A stretch of 38,287 nucleotides of DNA from Pseudoalteromonas sp. G4 (GCF_028875915.1 NZ_JAPEHW010000037.1:1-38287); one strand, 5' to 3'. Counted from the stretch's first letter, positions 28,672-38,204 are shown. Numbers and translations are program-made. The notes: generated by a model from the letters alone, not told the origin.

Positions 28672-28741
28672 TAAATTTTCTGATTTTTGTTAATCCTAAT
28701 AACATTTTAACACTTATTAAAACTATGGATACTTGATTCAA

Positions 28742-30388
28742 ATGAAAAAAGCATATTTATATTCTCGAGTTAGTTCAGATAAACAAACAAAAGAGACGTC
28801 AACAGGCCTGCAAAGGCAAATGGAAATAGCTAAGAGCTTTTTAAAAAGTCACAGTGGCTATGTCTTAGAAGAAACATTTATTGATGCCGGAATTTCTGCA
28901 TATCATGGCACTAACCTCGCTGAGGATTCTGGGTTATCAAGCTTTATTACAGCTTGTAAAGCGGGAACAATTGAAAAAGGAAGCTTATTAATAATAGAAG
29001 CGCCTGACCGTTTATCTCGCCTAGGTATAAGAGATGGGATTCAATTATTTGATCTTCTATTTGACTTAGAAATTGATATTGGCTTAGTGAAGTACAACAC
29101 TATTATGAGGCATGACGATACAAACAACTTAGGTAACAGCCTTCAGCTTTCGTCAGCGTTATATTTAGGTCATTTAGAGTCACTGCAGAAGTCACAACGT
29201 ATCAAGGAATCTTTTGAAGTTCTGCTAGAGAATGGAATGCATCCGAGTGGAAACTATCCAAAATGGCTTGTATTAAGTGAAGACAGGAAGTCATTTTCTG
29301 TCCACCCCATTCATGGTTGGACGCTAAAAAAAATATTTGAATTAAAACTCAGTGGTTGGGGAAGTATGAGAATAGCCGCTTATCTTAATAAACACTTGGA
29401 ACAATACCCTCCGATAACAGGTAAGCCAAAACATACAAAATCAATAATCGAAAAGTACCTAAAGTCCAAAGCAGTTTTTGGAACGTGGGAACGTTTAGAA
29501 ACAGTTTACTTAGAAGGCAAGCGAAAAAAAGGCGAAGCAAAAGAATTAGTAGAAAACTATTTTCCAAGTGTAATTTCTTATAATGATTGGTTGCGCGCAA
29601 ATAATCCACTTAGAAAGCAACAAGGAAAGGTCAGTAAAGAAATACAGAACATTTTTCGGGGACTTACTTTTTGCGGGGTTTGCGGAAAAACGAGAACTTA
29701 CGCAAAAGGTAAAAGAGGCAAAGCCAAATTATTATGTAAAGGGCAAACATATGAAAATAATGGTTGTTGCCAAGCAAGGTTAAATTATCAGCCTATTGAA
29801 AGTGCAATTTTAAAATGGCTTGAAGGGTTCGACCTTAATAGTTTAGGTACAACAAAAGTTATTGATACCAAAGAGGGTGAAGCAAAACTCATAAAATTAA
29901 AAGAATATGCACTAGAGCTCGAAAATCAACTTGGAGACATTTCGAACTCAAAAGTATTGAATAAGTTAGTCAAACAATTAGAGAAAACTGAAAATGAAAT
30001 AGCAGAAATCAATTTCGAGATAAATCAAGCAGTATTAAAAGCAAACGATGTAGCTAAACCGAGTTTAGATTTGGATAACCAAGAAAAACGCCAAGCATTT
30101 AATAATGCGCTAAGTAAAGTAATTAAACATATCGCAATTATGGGTGATAAAGAATCAACGTTAATTGTTATTCAGCTTGTCAATGACTCGGTTACATCAT
30201 TTTATGCTGATGGAACTGAAGCATCACAAGATATTCGATATGGTGAAATAGATAAATCATATCAAGAAATGATTAATTCACAGAGTAAAAATAAAGATAT
30301 TAAAAAGCTAACAGAGTTTCTTTTTGAACACTATGATTACGACAAAAACATACTTACAAAACCTTTAGGCGAGAAAGAGGTCGCTTAA
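28742..30388 (+). CDS. Large serine recombinase (site-specific integrase)
   Basis: Resolvase/invertase-type recombinase with the long C-terminal region of integrases. The catalytic domain starts AYLYSRVSSDKQ (Ser11 from the chosen ATG) and contains the helper arginines in EAPDRLSRLG. The Recombinase domain has HPIHGWTLKKIFELKLSGWGSMRIAAYLN. A zinc ribbon follows (FCGVCG ... LLCKG ... GCCQ), then a charged coiled-coil stretch (about residues 385-430), as in serine integrases. It is 548 aa from ATG 28742; a TTG three codons earlier is also open. It diverges from the ackA remnant and pta. It is presumably responsible for the insertion into ackA. A downstream hairpin and two small genes are likely on the same transcript. 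Confidence 0.92.
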   Translation: MKKAYLYSRVSSDKQTKETSTGLQRQMEIAKSFLKSHSGYVLEETFIDAGISAYHGTNLAEDSGLSSFITACKAGTIEKGSLLIIEAPDRLSRLGIRDGIQLFDLLFDLEIDIGLVKYNTIMRHDDTNNLGNSLQLSSALYLGHLESLQKSQRIKESFEVLLENGMHPSGNYPKWLVLSEDRKSFSVHPIHGWTLKKIFELKLSGWGSMRIAAYLNKHLEQYPPITGKPKHTKSIIEKYLKSKAVFGTWERLETVYLEGKRKKGEAKELVENYFPSVISYNDWLRANNPLRKQQGKVSKEIQNIFRGLTFCGVCGKTRTYAKGKRGKAKLLCKGQTYENNGCCQARLNYQPIESAILKWLEGFDLNSLGTTKVIDTKEGEAKLIKLKEYALELENQLGDISNSKVLNKLVKQLEKTENEIAEINFEINQAVLKANDVAKPSLDLDNQEKRQAFNNALSKVIKHIAIMGDKESTLIVIQLVNDSVTSFYADGTEASQDIRYGEIDKSYQEMINSQSKNKDIKKLTEFLFEHYDYDKNILTKPLGEKEVA

Positions 30389-30400
30389 TTTGCTTTTCAT

Positions 30401-30442
30401 GCTCCTAAGTATATTTGAAATTAATTAAATATACTTAGGAGC
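30401..30442 (+). promoter_or_regulatory. 16-bp perfect hairpin burying the SD of the next gene
   Basis: GCTCCTAAGTATATTT (30401-30416) is the exact inverse of 30427-30442, with a 10-base loop. The right arm contains the AGGAG (30437-30441) that serves the ATG at 30447, and the left arm contains its CTCCT complement. In the folded RNA the ribosome site is fully paired, so the gene should be translated only when the stem opens (translation through it, a protein, temperature or a trans RNA). It starts 13 bases after the recombinase stop. Without a T-run it is not a standard terminator. Confidence 0.75.
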
Positions 30443-30446
30443 AATT

Positions 30447-30755
30447 ATGTTCAAACCAATCTCAACAGTTGATTTATTAAAAGCAAATGATGATCTAGGC
30501 TCAGCGATTTATCTGGCAGAAAATGCATTTTGTGAATTAAACGCAGGAGTAAGTGAACTCACTTACGAAGATATTTGGAAGCGTACACTAGACCCCCACT
30601 TCTGTCAGCATGATGATTTTGAGTATGAGTTATGTAAACGCCTATTCATTAGTTACCTGACAATATTTGATGAGTTAAGAAGCACCCCAATGTTAGTGGT
30701 AGACCGTGAAAATGATTATTTTGATGACCAGCTCATTTTAGATTTTTACGACTAA
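30447..30755 (+). CDS. Unrecognised small acidic protein
   Basis: A 102-aa cytoplasmic-looking protein with no family I recognise. It is strongly acidic (C terminus VVDRENDYFDDQLILDFYD) and predicted helical, with three cysteines and no signal peptide or membrane segment. The ribosome site AGGAG lies 5 bases before the ATG but inside the 16-bp hairpin. It lies between the recombinase and a similarly arranged second small gene, all before one terminator. Candidate roles are a recombination directionality factor, a DNA mimic or anti-defence protein, or part of a two-protein cargo system; none is supported by motif. Confidence 0.65.
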   Translation: MFKPISTVDLLKANDDLGSAIYLAENAFCELNAGVSELTYEDIWKRTLDPHFCQHDDFEYELCKRLFISYLTIFDELRSTPMLVVDRENDYFDDQLILDFYD

Positions 30756-30776
30756 CGCAATAATTCTCCCAACACT

Positions 30777-30810
30777 TTCCTACTTAGTTTTAAAGACATA
30801 AAAGTAGGAA
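30777..30810 (+). promoter_or_regulatory. Second SD-burying hairpin, 9-bp stem
   Basis: TTCCTACTT (30777-30785) pairs perfectly with AAGTAGGAA (30802-30810) across a 16-base loop. The right arm includes the AGGAA ribosome site for ATG 30818. This is the same layout as the 16-bp hairpin before the preceding gene: left arm with CCT, right arm with AGGA, start codon 5-7 bases beyond. Confidence 0.65.
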
Positions 30811-30817
30811 CTTTCAA

Positions 30818-31219
30818 ATGAGCCAAAATCAATTTATCCGTAAATATAAGCGTATTTCTAAATCAAAGTGGGCATCACATGACAAAAGTACAATATTACT
30901 ATTGGCAGACGTTGTTAATGACACAGATGGTGAAATAGAACTGGGGTTTACCCGATATATCTATTTACATCGAGATGAGGTGGGCAAGGTACTTGGTATA
31001 TCGATTTCAAAAGCAATATTTGATGAGACCGATCTTCATTTTGAAGAACGTTATCTTGAAGGCACTGACATGTTGTTATTGCTATTAACTTATATTGACG
31101 AAATTGCTGAATTCTGTGAGTTATTTGCGGATGAATTTAAATGCATTTTTATGCTGTCACCAAAAGAGTATTTTGAAGTAGCAATTCAAGTTTGGTGTGA
31201 ACAAATTGAAAATGCTTAA
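30818..31219 (+). CDS. Unrecognised small protein, second of a pair
   Basis: A 133-aa protein of no known family. It has a basic N terminus (FIRKYKRISKSKW) and an acidic, leucine-rich second half (DMLLLLLTYIDEIAEFCELFADEF); no signal peptide. The hydrophobic stretch is amphipathic rather than a membrane helix. A ribosome site AGGAA lies 7 bases ahead, inside a hairpin. It is 62 bases after the first small gene and is followed at once by a strong terminator, so the pair forms the end of the recombinase transcript. No sequence similarity to the first small protein is obvious. Confidence 0.65.
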   Translation: MSQNQFIRKYKRISKSKWASHDKSTILLLADVVNDTDGEIELGFTRYIYLHRDEVGKVLGISISKAIFDETDLHFEERYLEGTDMLLLLLTYIDEIAEFCELFADEFKCIFMLSPKEYFEVAIQVWCEQIENA

Positions 31220-31223
31220 CTTG

Positions 31224-31249
31224 AGCGAGCCTAATGGCTCGCTTTTTTT
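31224..31249 (+). terminator. Rho-independent terminator after the small-gene pair
   Basis: AGCGAGCC (31224-31231), loop TAAT, GGCTCGCT (31236-31243) and seven T residues to 31249. The strongest terminator in the accessory region; it closes the recombinase plus small-gene unit. Confidence 0.93.
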
Positions 31250-31301
31250 GTTAACTTATGATGAATTTAATTCGTCAAATTTAGACACTAAAACTTGGGC
31301 T

Positions 31302-31778
31302 TCATCTAAAAGAATCTTCGATAGCTTCTAGTTGACAAATATAGTAATTTTTTATCATCGGTATTTCCTCCCTAAAGATATCTGATGCGCATGAATACCA
31401 ATTCTTTAGAGACTGCTTTTTTTCTTGGTTAGAGTCTGTAAGCGATATTTCATATTTGAAAGACCAACAAATATCGAGATGGTTGGCTTTAATTTTTTTG
31501 TGTAAAAAGGGAGTACCGAAAAAACTTACTAAAATCCCGTCATCACTCTGTTTGTATAACAGCTTCTTTTGAACACCTTTATCAAGCGAAGCCAATTCTA
31601 ATTCTAATAATTTTTCAAACTTAACTTCGTTTTTGTAAAAAGTATCAGATGAACAACTCGATATTAATGAGTCAAATGCGTTTTTTGAATTTTTTAGTAT
31701 CTCTTTATTTGCAGTGGCGGGCAATGCGTATAATGCAGTTATAGATAAACAATAAATGAAATGCTTTTTCGATATCAT
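31302..31778 (-). CDS. Small secreted protein, unknown
   Basis: A 158-aa protein with a clear signal peptide (MISKKHFIYCLSITALYALPATA-N). The mature part of about 135 residues has four cysteines (SSCSS, DICWS, YSCAS, YICQL), enough for two disulfides, and no family I recognise. AAGGA lies about 8 bases before the ATG. It is convergent with the recombinase operon and divergent from the TPR lipoprotein gene; the 234-base gap to the latter (31779-32012) is AT-rich and should hold both promoters, but I see no other structure in it. Confidence 0.7.
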   Translation of the reverse strand: MISKKHFIYCLSITALYALPATANKEILKNSKNAFDSLISSCSSDTFYKNEVKFEKLLELELASLDKGVQKKLLYKQSDDGILVSFFGTPFLHKKIKANHLDICWSFKYEISLTDSNQEKKQSLKNWYSCASDIFREEIPMIKNYYICQLEAIEDSFR

Positions 31779-32012
31779 GACTATTTTCCTTTTGTATGGA
31801 TAGTTTTATACGCTTTTTTCCATAAGCCAAACTTGGCTAAGTCAATAATTGTCGCGGTTATACTCCAAATAGAATAAAACAATGCTAAAGTGAATTCATA
31901 TTTGGACAAAAATATAACACTAGGAAATTGTTCTTTCATTACTAGCCGCTGTTTAATGAGAGCAATAGAATACAGATTTTTGATTAAAATTACTTTTTAA
32001 AGCCATAACGAT

Positions 32013-33941
32013 ATGAACATATTTAAATCTATTCTATTTATCTTTTTGCTAGCATCGTGTGAACAAGCAAAACTGAATGTTGAAGAAGAAAATAATCATA
32101 TAAACCCCGATTTTCATAAATTGGATAGTTTAGTGTTGCAACTTCAACACACTAAGAACTCTTCTGAGTATATGGATAAGCTTATTGAAATTAAAAGAGA
32201 ATTTTACGCGCAGGAACTAGATATTGAAACCAAATCCGAAACGGAAGATTTTAGTGATTTAACCTGCCAATATATCTGTAACCTTCTTGCTCTTGATAGT
32301 AACCTTTGGGATTCAAGTGATGGCCCTTTATATGCTAAAACTGACTTTATTGAGCTCAATAAAGTCGTTAAAGAAAAGTATCACTCTCCAGTACTTGCCT
32401 ATCTAATACTAGATGAGTTGTCCCAGTATTATGACGATTCTGTGTCATCAGCTCATTTTTTAAGTGCTCAGTTGCAATATATGCTAGAAGAGCAATTCGA
32501 CAAAAAGTTTCAGAATCAGCTAATCGATGTTCTAGTTAATGAAATTTATTCTAATAATCAGTTTTCTAGTGAAATGAAAAATGCGATTACTTCACAAATA
32601 AGAAAATCTAAAGAGGGATTGGATGGACGATTCTCATTAATCGTTTCTAGTGTAGATGGAGACTTATCCAGAATGCATGAATTAATGATTAAAATCATTA
32701 GCACAGAGAATAAGAAAGGCTATTTAGATCAAGCTATTGCATGGCAACAAATCAGTAATATCGTTAAAACCTTCAATGGGCACAAAATAGAAGAAATATC
32801 GATAGTCATTCCCGAGATTTTGCAATTGACAGCGCACAGTGAAGAGTTAGAAAGGCTTGATTTTAATGATTTGATTACTTGGTTCGACGCCTTAAGTAAG
32901 TTTGATGCTTCAACATACAAATTATTAGAAAGTCAATTTCGACATTTTGCGAATTTTCACACAAACATGAATGTACGTGAAGCTTCTAAATTAATGTTAT
33001 TGGAATATGGCAATTTAATTTCAATGGAATTATTGATGAGCTTAGATAAAAGAACCCTGCTAGAAAAAACCTCATCAGATAATCTGCATTCGTTAATTGA
33101 AAAAATAACAACAATGTATGGTGCAGATGAATTATTAGAGTTTACTAATAGCTTTAGAGAACTCTCGGATGAAGATAAACGAGGGAATATCGTTAATTAC
33201 GAGATACTAATGCATCAACAAATAACCCAACTTGAAGCAAAAAATTTGGCCGATTATTCAATATACCAAGAATTAAGTGATTTACTCGATGATACGGGTT
33301 ATTTACTCACCCCTGCGTTTGAGATGCTAGCAAGCGGAAACGTATCTGATCTGGCAGGTGTACTAGATCAAATATCAGCTTCTCCACCGAAAGATCAAGA
33401 ATCGTTAAATGCCTTTTTCAATCTACAAGTAAGTCATATTGCTGAAAACGGTAATTTAAGAGAAGCTATTACTAAGGCCGATGATTACATTAAGGAATTA
33501 GGGGGAAATACGATACTTGAGCATAACAAGGCTTCTTACCTCATGGAATTAGGTGAACTAGAGAAGGCCTCCGAGATCTATTCTAATCAGATGCGTAGTG
33601 AGGACGGAGAAATTGAAGGCATCAATACTTACAAAAATATGGCAATTATAGAATTACTCAATGGCAATGCGGAAGATGCGTTAGGATATTTAAATAATAC
33701 TCAGTACTTAATTGAAACAGAGCAAGGTGAAACTATGATTCAGGCTTGGAAGTATATTGCAAAGGTTGCCAAAACTGGCAAACACGATTCTGAAATAACA
33801 TTCAATATAACGCCAAACACCTTAAGTGAAAAGTTCACTCTTGAAATGTTAAAGAGACTTGCCGATAAAAATAAAAGCGTAAAAGTAGCTTTAGAAAACA
33901 ATTTTAAAATATCAGAGCTAGATTGGATTGGGGTTGATTAA
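32013..33941 (+). CDS. TPR-like lipoprotein, unknown
   Basis: A 642-aa lipoprotein: MNIFKSILFIFLLASC with lipobox LASC, so Cys16 is the lipidated residue. Position +2 is Glu, which does not signal inner-membrane retention, so an outer-membrane location is likely. The mature protein is almost all helical and acidic. Near the C terminus, about 485-570, it has TPR-like units (LREAITKADDYIKELGG, LGELEKASEIYSNQMRSEDG, LLNGNAEDALGYLNNT). This suggests a helical-repeat scaffold for protein binding. No catalytic motif was seen. The family is not recognised. Its neighbours are exported proteins and proteases, so it may be part of a cell-surface system. Confidence 0.72.
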   Translation: MNIFKSILFIFLLASCEQAKLNVEEENNHINPDFHKLDSLVLQLQHTKNSSEYMDKLIEIKREFYAQELDIETKSETEDFSDLTCQYICNLLALDSNLWDSSDGPLYAKTDFIELNKVVKEKYHSPVLAYLILDELSQYYDDSVSSAHFLSAQLQYMLEEQFDKKFQNQLIDVLVNEIYSNNQFSSEMKNAITSQIRKSKEGLDGRFSLIVSSVDGDLSRMHELMIKIISTENKKGYLDQAIAWQQISNIVKTFNGHKIEEISIVIPEILQLTAHSEELERLDFNDLITWFDALSKFDASTYKLLESQFRHFANFHTNMNVREASKLMLLEYGNLISMELLMSLDKRTLLEKTSSDNLHSLIEKITTMYGADELLEFTNSFRELSDEDKRGNIVNYEILMHQQITQLEAKNLADYSIYQELSDLLDDTGYLLTPAFEMLASGNVSDLAGVLDQISASPPKDQESLNAFFNLQVSHIAENGNLREAITKADDYIKELGGNTILEHNKASYLMELGELEKASEIYSNQMRSEDGEIEGINTYKNMAIIELLNGNAEDALGYLNNTQYLIETEQGETMIQAWKYIAKVAKTGKHDSEITFNITPNTLSEKFTLEMLKRLADKNKSVKVALENNFKISELDWIGVD

Positions 33942-33960
33942 ATGCTTGTTCTTTCAAAAA

Positions 33961-34490
33961 TTATAACTCAATTCCTAGGTATAGCGCTAACTCATCTGTT
34001 GCTTGCATAATCGACTTTTCTGAGTCAAAGGGAAGTTCTCCAGTTCTAGTGGCATATCCAATATCCCATAAAATTGTTTCAAGGTTATCAAGGATAGAAA
34101 CATCCCCCCATGATACAGGAAGCTTTCCAGCACTTTCAACACTGGCCTTTAATGTCTGTTTATTGGCAATGAGATGTTTCAGAGCACCAATAGGATCATG
34201 ATTATAATAAAATTTATAAAAAGCTATACTCATATCTCGAGCTGGTTTTTCAGAAGCCTTAAGTATAGGATGTCCAACTTTTTTTATTTGATGATCGATG
34301 AAATTCTTTTGCTCTGTATTTAATTGCTGGTAATTTTTTTCTTTTATAATTTCTGAGAGATAAATACCAATAGAGTAATTTGCATCAACTCCAAGCATTT
34401 GAACAATCATATATAAAACTTCGAGATCGTTTTTCCTCTTGAGGCTTTTATCGGTGAAATTATAGATAGAAGGAGATCCTTTTATATATG
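33961..34490 (-). pseudogene. 3' part of IS-interrupted metzincin-like protease gene
   Basis: The ATG-initiated frame is 149 aa (from 34410), but the same frame is open back to the IS border with coding-like sequence (GSPSIYNFTDKSLKRKNDLEVLY) and no ribosome site at the ATG. I therefore read it as the C-terminal part of the protease whose N-terminal part lies at 35760-36400 on the other side of the IS. It is helical (QLNTEQKNFIDHQIKKVGHP, ALKHLIANKQTLKASVESAG) and has no motif I know. The exact junction depends on how the target duplication is resolved; some reconstructions keep frame, others are off by one base. Confidence 0.7.
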
Positions 34491-34500
34491 CGTGTAGTGG

Positions 34501-35681
<1,181 letters not shown>

Positions 35682-35759
35682 TTTTTCACCCAAATTTGTA
35701 TGCTTAATAGCATAACATTTCTTTCTTAATGGGTGACCAAATTAACTATGCCACTACAC

Positions 35760-36400
35760 ATGTACTGATCCAATGTTATGAAATATTTCATGAAATATTG
35801 TTCGCTTTAATTCAATTTCTTCGGTTTCCGTAGGAAATTGTTTATGCTTGGGAACTGATGGAATATATGAAATAAATGGATGCGAATATCTGCCATCTTT
35901 AGTTTTATCTCCTGGTGATGTGGATACATATGCTTCAGCAGTTCTTCAAGGATAAGTTTCTTCAGAACAGGCTAAAGAAATAGGTTTTCCGTTGAGTAAA
36001 TCTTGTATACGCATAATATTATAATATGCTGCGCTATGAGTTTTATTTTTTTTTTATGTTCATTATCAAGGTCTACAAGGCACTCCATACCTTCTTGAAT
36101 GGATTCAGTTACTAGATAAGGTAAATCGATATCTCCCCAATTTGCTAAGCAAGATTGCTCAAATTCAAATCCAAAATTTGTTTTGGCCATATTGCCGCTT
36201 AGTATGACGTTTATATCAAACAAGTCTTGATTTAAAATAGGTGTGCTCTTGCTAAGAGTATCCATATCCGTTGCAGTAAAAGGTGTACCTTTTTGAAAAT
36301 CAAGAAACTTTGAATGCAAATTCTCATTACTTGCTAATAAACCTATAGGGTGAAAAAGTAAGGTAATTACTAGAAGTAAGCTAAAAATATATTGTGTCAT
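35760..36400 (-). pseudogene. 5' part of secreted metzincin-like zinc protease, broken
   Basis: The frame opens with a signal peptide (MTQYIFSLLLVITLLFHPIGLLA-S) and runs normally to KKKIKL. A 10-base homopolymer (36046-36055) then shifts it, and the apparent end at 35972 is an artefact. In the shifted frame the sequence continues NKTHSAAYYNIMRIQDLLNGKP, meets a TGA at 35946-35948, and resumes RTAEAYVSTSPGDK up to HEIFHNIGSVH (35760-35792). That is an exact HExxHxxGxxH metzincin zinc site. The IS begins directly after it. Joined to the 3' part the protein would be about 390 aa. Three lesions make it a pseudogene, unless the homopolymer is a sequencing error. Confidence 0.8.
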
Positions 36401-36407
36401 TGTTTTT

Positions 36408-36454
36408 ATCGCTAGTTTTATTCTTTAAACCATTCTTCCCTTTTAACTAGCGAT
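36408..36454. promoter_or_regulatory. 10-bp inverted repeat upstream of the broken protease gene
   Basis: ATCGCTAGTT (36408-36417) and AACTAGCGAT (36445-36454), perfect, 27 bases apart, lying 8 bases beyond the protease start codon on its upstream side. It could be an operator or an mRNA leader stem in the 208-base divergent gap with the small secreted protein gene. No known binding-site consensus is matched. Confidence 0.4.
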
Positions 36455-36608
36455 CTCCTTCGCTTTAATTTATGCATGCCAGTTTACTTTTGAAATTAAC
36501 AAAAATTGTATACGTAGTCACTTGGGATAAACTTTTTATTTACAGTATTTGCGATTTTAAAAACACCTACTATCCTCTTTGTATATTAAACTTATTCAGG
36601 GTGTAATT

Positions 36609-36947
36609 TTGAAGAATTTACTTTTGATTACATTACTAGCTTGTTTTAGTTTTACGACAAAAGCAGCTGCAGTTTCAGGCGAAGCGAGTTATTGCCTAAT
36701 TTTTGAAAAAGATATTGGTGTCGCTTCTTCGATTAAAAACATATGCAATGATGATGTATTTGTTAATTTCAGTCATGAACCTAACTGTAAGGATTATAGT
36801 TGTTCAGCCATTGTGAAAGGGAAAAGTCAGGAAGCTATATCTAAGGTTAAAAGTGGCAAAGCAATATTTGCGCATGCTTGTTATTACCCAAAAACTCCAA
36901 AAAGAAAATCGGGATATGGAGTTACCGCATCGTTTGAATGTAGCTAG
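36609..36947 (+). CDS. Small secreted six-cysteine protein, unknown
   Basis: A 112-aa protein. The frame is open from TTG 36579, but TTG 36609 has AGGG 8 bases upstream and gives a clean signal peptide, (M)KNLLLITLLACFSFTTKA-A, so I chose it. The mature part has six cysteines (SYCLIF, KNICND, PNCKD, YSCSA, HACYY, FECS), which fits three disulfides in a compact extracytoplasmic fold. No family is recognised. It is divergent from the broken metzincin gene and 73 bases ahead of a lipoprotein zinc peptidase. A protease inhibitor or immunity-like role is conceivable from the context, but nothing in the sequence proves it. Confidence 0.65.
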   Translation: MKNLLLITLLACFSFTTKAAAVSGEASYCLIFEKDIGVASSIKNICNDDVFVNFSHEPNCKDYSCSAIVKGKSQEAISKVKSGKAIFAHACYYPKTPKRKSGYGVTASFECS

Positions 36948-37020
36948 AAGATGTTTGAGAAGGATAGTTGATTTAAGTGGGTAATTTTTTGCTAACTGTA
37001 GCTAATATAGGAAACGGTTG

Positions 37021-38127
37021 ATGATCAAAAAAATTATGATGACTATGCTTTTTTTGCACTTGTCTGGGTGTGGTGGTGAAAGTGACAATTCAGATACGAC
37101 CAACACTCCAGACTTGAATTCGGAATCGAGTTGTACTTATGAACTTGATTTGACTAGTCCTAATGCACCAGTAAGTAATAAAAGCGTATTAACAGGAACT
37201 GTATGTACGAGTAATTCAAATACGTGTCTAGAGTCTCTTCAATCTGCAGCTGCTAGCGCTGGTTATTCTTTAAATGGGTACCAGTATAGTATTGACATAA
37301 AAAAAGTAAGCTCTTGCCAAGTTCAACAGGCGTCAATAGTTGATATTGAGGTAGATCCTAACAGTTGGAGCATGCAAACAGGTTGTTATGCAGCTTCTTA
37401 TAAATCTGTTAATTCAGGTGATCCTTTAGCATGTGGTCTTATAAGTACTTTTGGAGATCCAGTATTTGACGCAAATTTTTTTGCTGAAGTAGCTATTCAG
37501 CAAGATTTTTTTGGAACTTATTCGCCAGTTTATGCTTTTGACGAGTGTGAAGGCTCTTATAATGCGCTGTCTTTTCCGAATGATTTTATTCTGTTTGGTA
37601 AAAACTTAGTCAATAAGGTTTTAAAGAAAACTAACAATGATATTGGGGTCGCGGCGATTCTTGCTCACGAGTATGCACATCAAATACAGTTCGATTTTGG
37701 TTGGATAGTTGATACTGAGCCTACAGTCAGGAAAACAGAATTGGAAGCGGATTTTTTTTCAGGTTATTTCCTCGTTGTAAGTAGATATCAATATACAGGG
37801 CAAATAATTCGCGGAGAATTAATTGAATCTTATTACAATACTCTGCAGGAGTTTGGTGATTTTCAGTTTAATAGCCCTACTCATCACGGCACACCGCATG
37901 AAAGAAGTTCAGCTGGTTTAGCTGGTCTTGAAACTGGTATAGAGGCTATTCGTAGAAATACGTTATTCTCTTATCCTGAACTACACAATGCTGCAACTAG
38001 TTTTATTGAAAATCAAATGTTAAATAAGTCAAATACTAGTAGCAATTTATTAATCCCAGAAAATCGAATAGAAAAGCTTCAATTATATATTAGAGGCGAG
38101 ATTGAGGCAAAAGAGTTTAACTATTAA
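37021..38127 (+). CDS. Lipoprotein zinc metallopeptidase (HExxH, ELEAD)
   Basis: A 368-aa lipoprotein: MIKKIMMTMLFLHLSGC with lipobox LSGC (Cys17) and a Ser/Thr/Asp-rich linker. The middle has several cysteines (SSCTY, VCTSNSNTC, SCQV, GCYA, LACG, DECE) that may form disulfides. The peptidase core is ILAHEYAHQIQ (HExxH at 216-220) followed by ELEADFFSGYF (third ligand Glu/Asp at 240-244), then HHGTPHERSSAG. That order resembles the YpfJ-type neutral zinc metallopeptidases and M48-like enzymes. AGGA lies about 8 bases before ATG 37021. The target is unknown; placement suggests a cell-surface protease alongside the lost metzincin. Confidence 0.82.
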   Translation: MIKKIMMTMLFLHLSGCGGESDNSDTTNTPDLNSESSCTYELDLTSPNAPVSNKSVLTGTVCTSNSNTCLESLQSAAASAGYSLNGYQYSIDIKKVSSCQVQQASIVDIEVDPNSWSMQTGCYAASYKSVNSGDPLACGLISTFGDPVFDANFFAEVAIQQDFFGTYSPVYAFDECEGSYNALSFPNDFILFGKNLVNKVLKKTNNDIGVAAILAHEYAHQIQFDFGWIVDTEPTVRKTELEADFFSGYFLVVSRYQYTGQIIRGELIESYYNTLQEFGDFQFNSPTHHGTPHERSSAGLAGLETGIEAIRRNTLFSYPELHNAATSFIENQMLNKSNTSSNLLIPENRIEKLQLYIRGEIEAKEFNY

Positions 38128-38190
38128 ACTTAATCAGAAGTGGACGTACTAGCATGTATTTATAATTAACAGACTTATTTCTCTGCAAAA

Positions 38191-38204
38191 AAGCATATAT
38201 GCTT
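38191..38204. other. 14-bp palindrome AAGCATATATGCTT
   Basis: A perfect AT-rich palindrome 64 bases after the peptidase stop, in the last 160 bases of the window. It could be a weak transcript end or a protein site. A smaller dyad TCGCT/AGCGA lies at the very end (about 38271-38286). Nothing else is seen there. Confidence 0.35.

Noticed and set aside
28577..28741. tRNA gene or tRNA fragment as the integration target.
   Set aside because: No cloverleaf or T-arm sequence is visible; the junction carries AckA C-terminal codons instead.
30401..30442. 16-bp hairpin as a transcription terminator of the recombinase gene.
   Set aside because: The stem is AT-rich at the loop side, has no T-run, and its right arm carries the ribosome site of the next gene; translation control fits better.
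31300..31315. CTTCATCTAAAAGAAT, similar to the minus-strand junction CTTCATCTAATGAAGAAT in the ackA end, as a possible second att site.
   Set aside because: Two bases differ by a gap, no ackA sequence follows, and it overlaps the end of the small secreted protein gene; probably chance.
35782..35799. 18-bp perfect palindrome AATATTTCATGAAATATT.
   Set aside because: It arises from the repeated Ile-Phe-His codons on either side of the Glu in the HEIFH zinc motif, so protein coding explains it.
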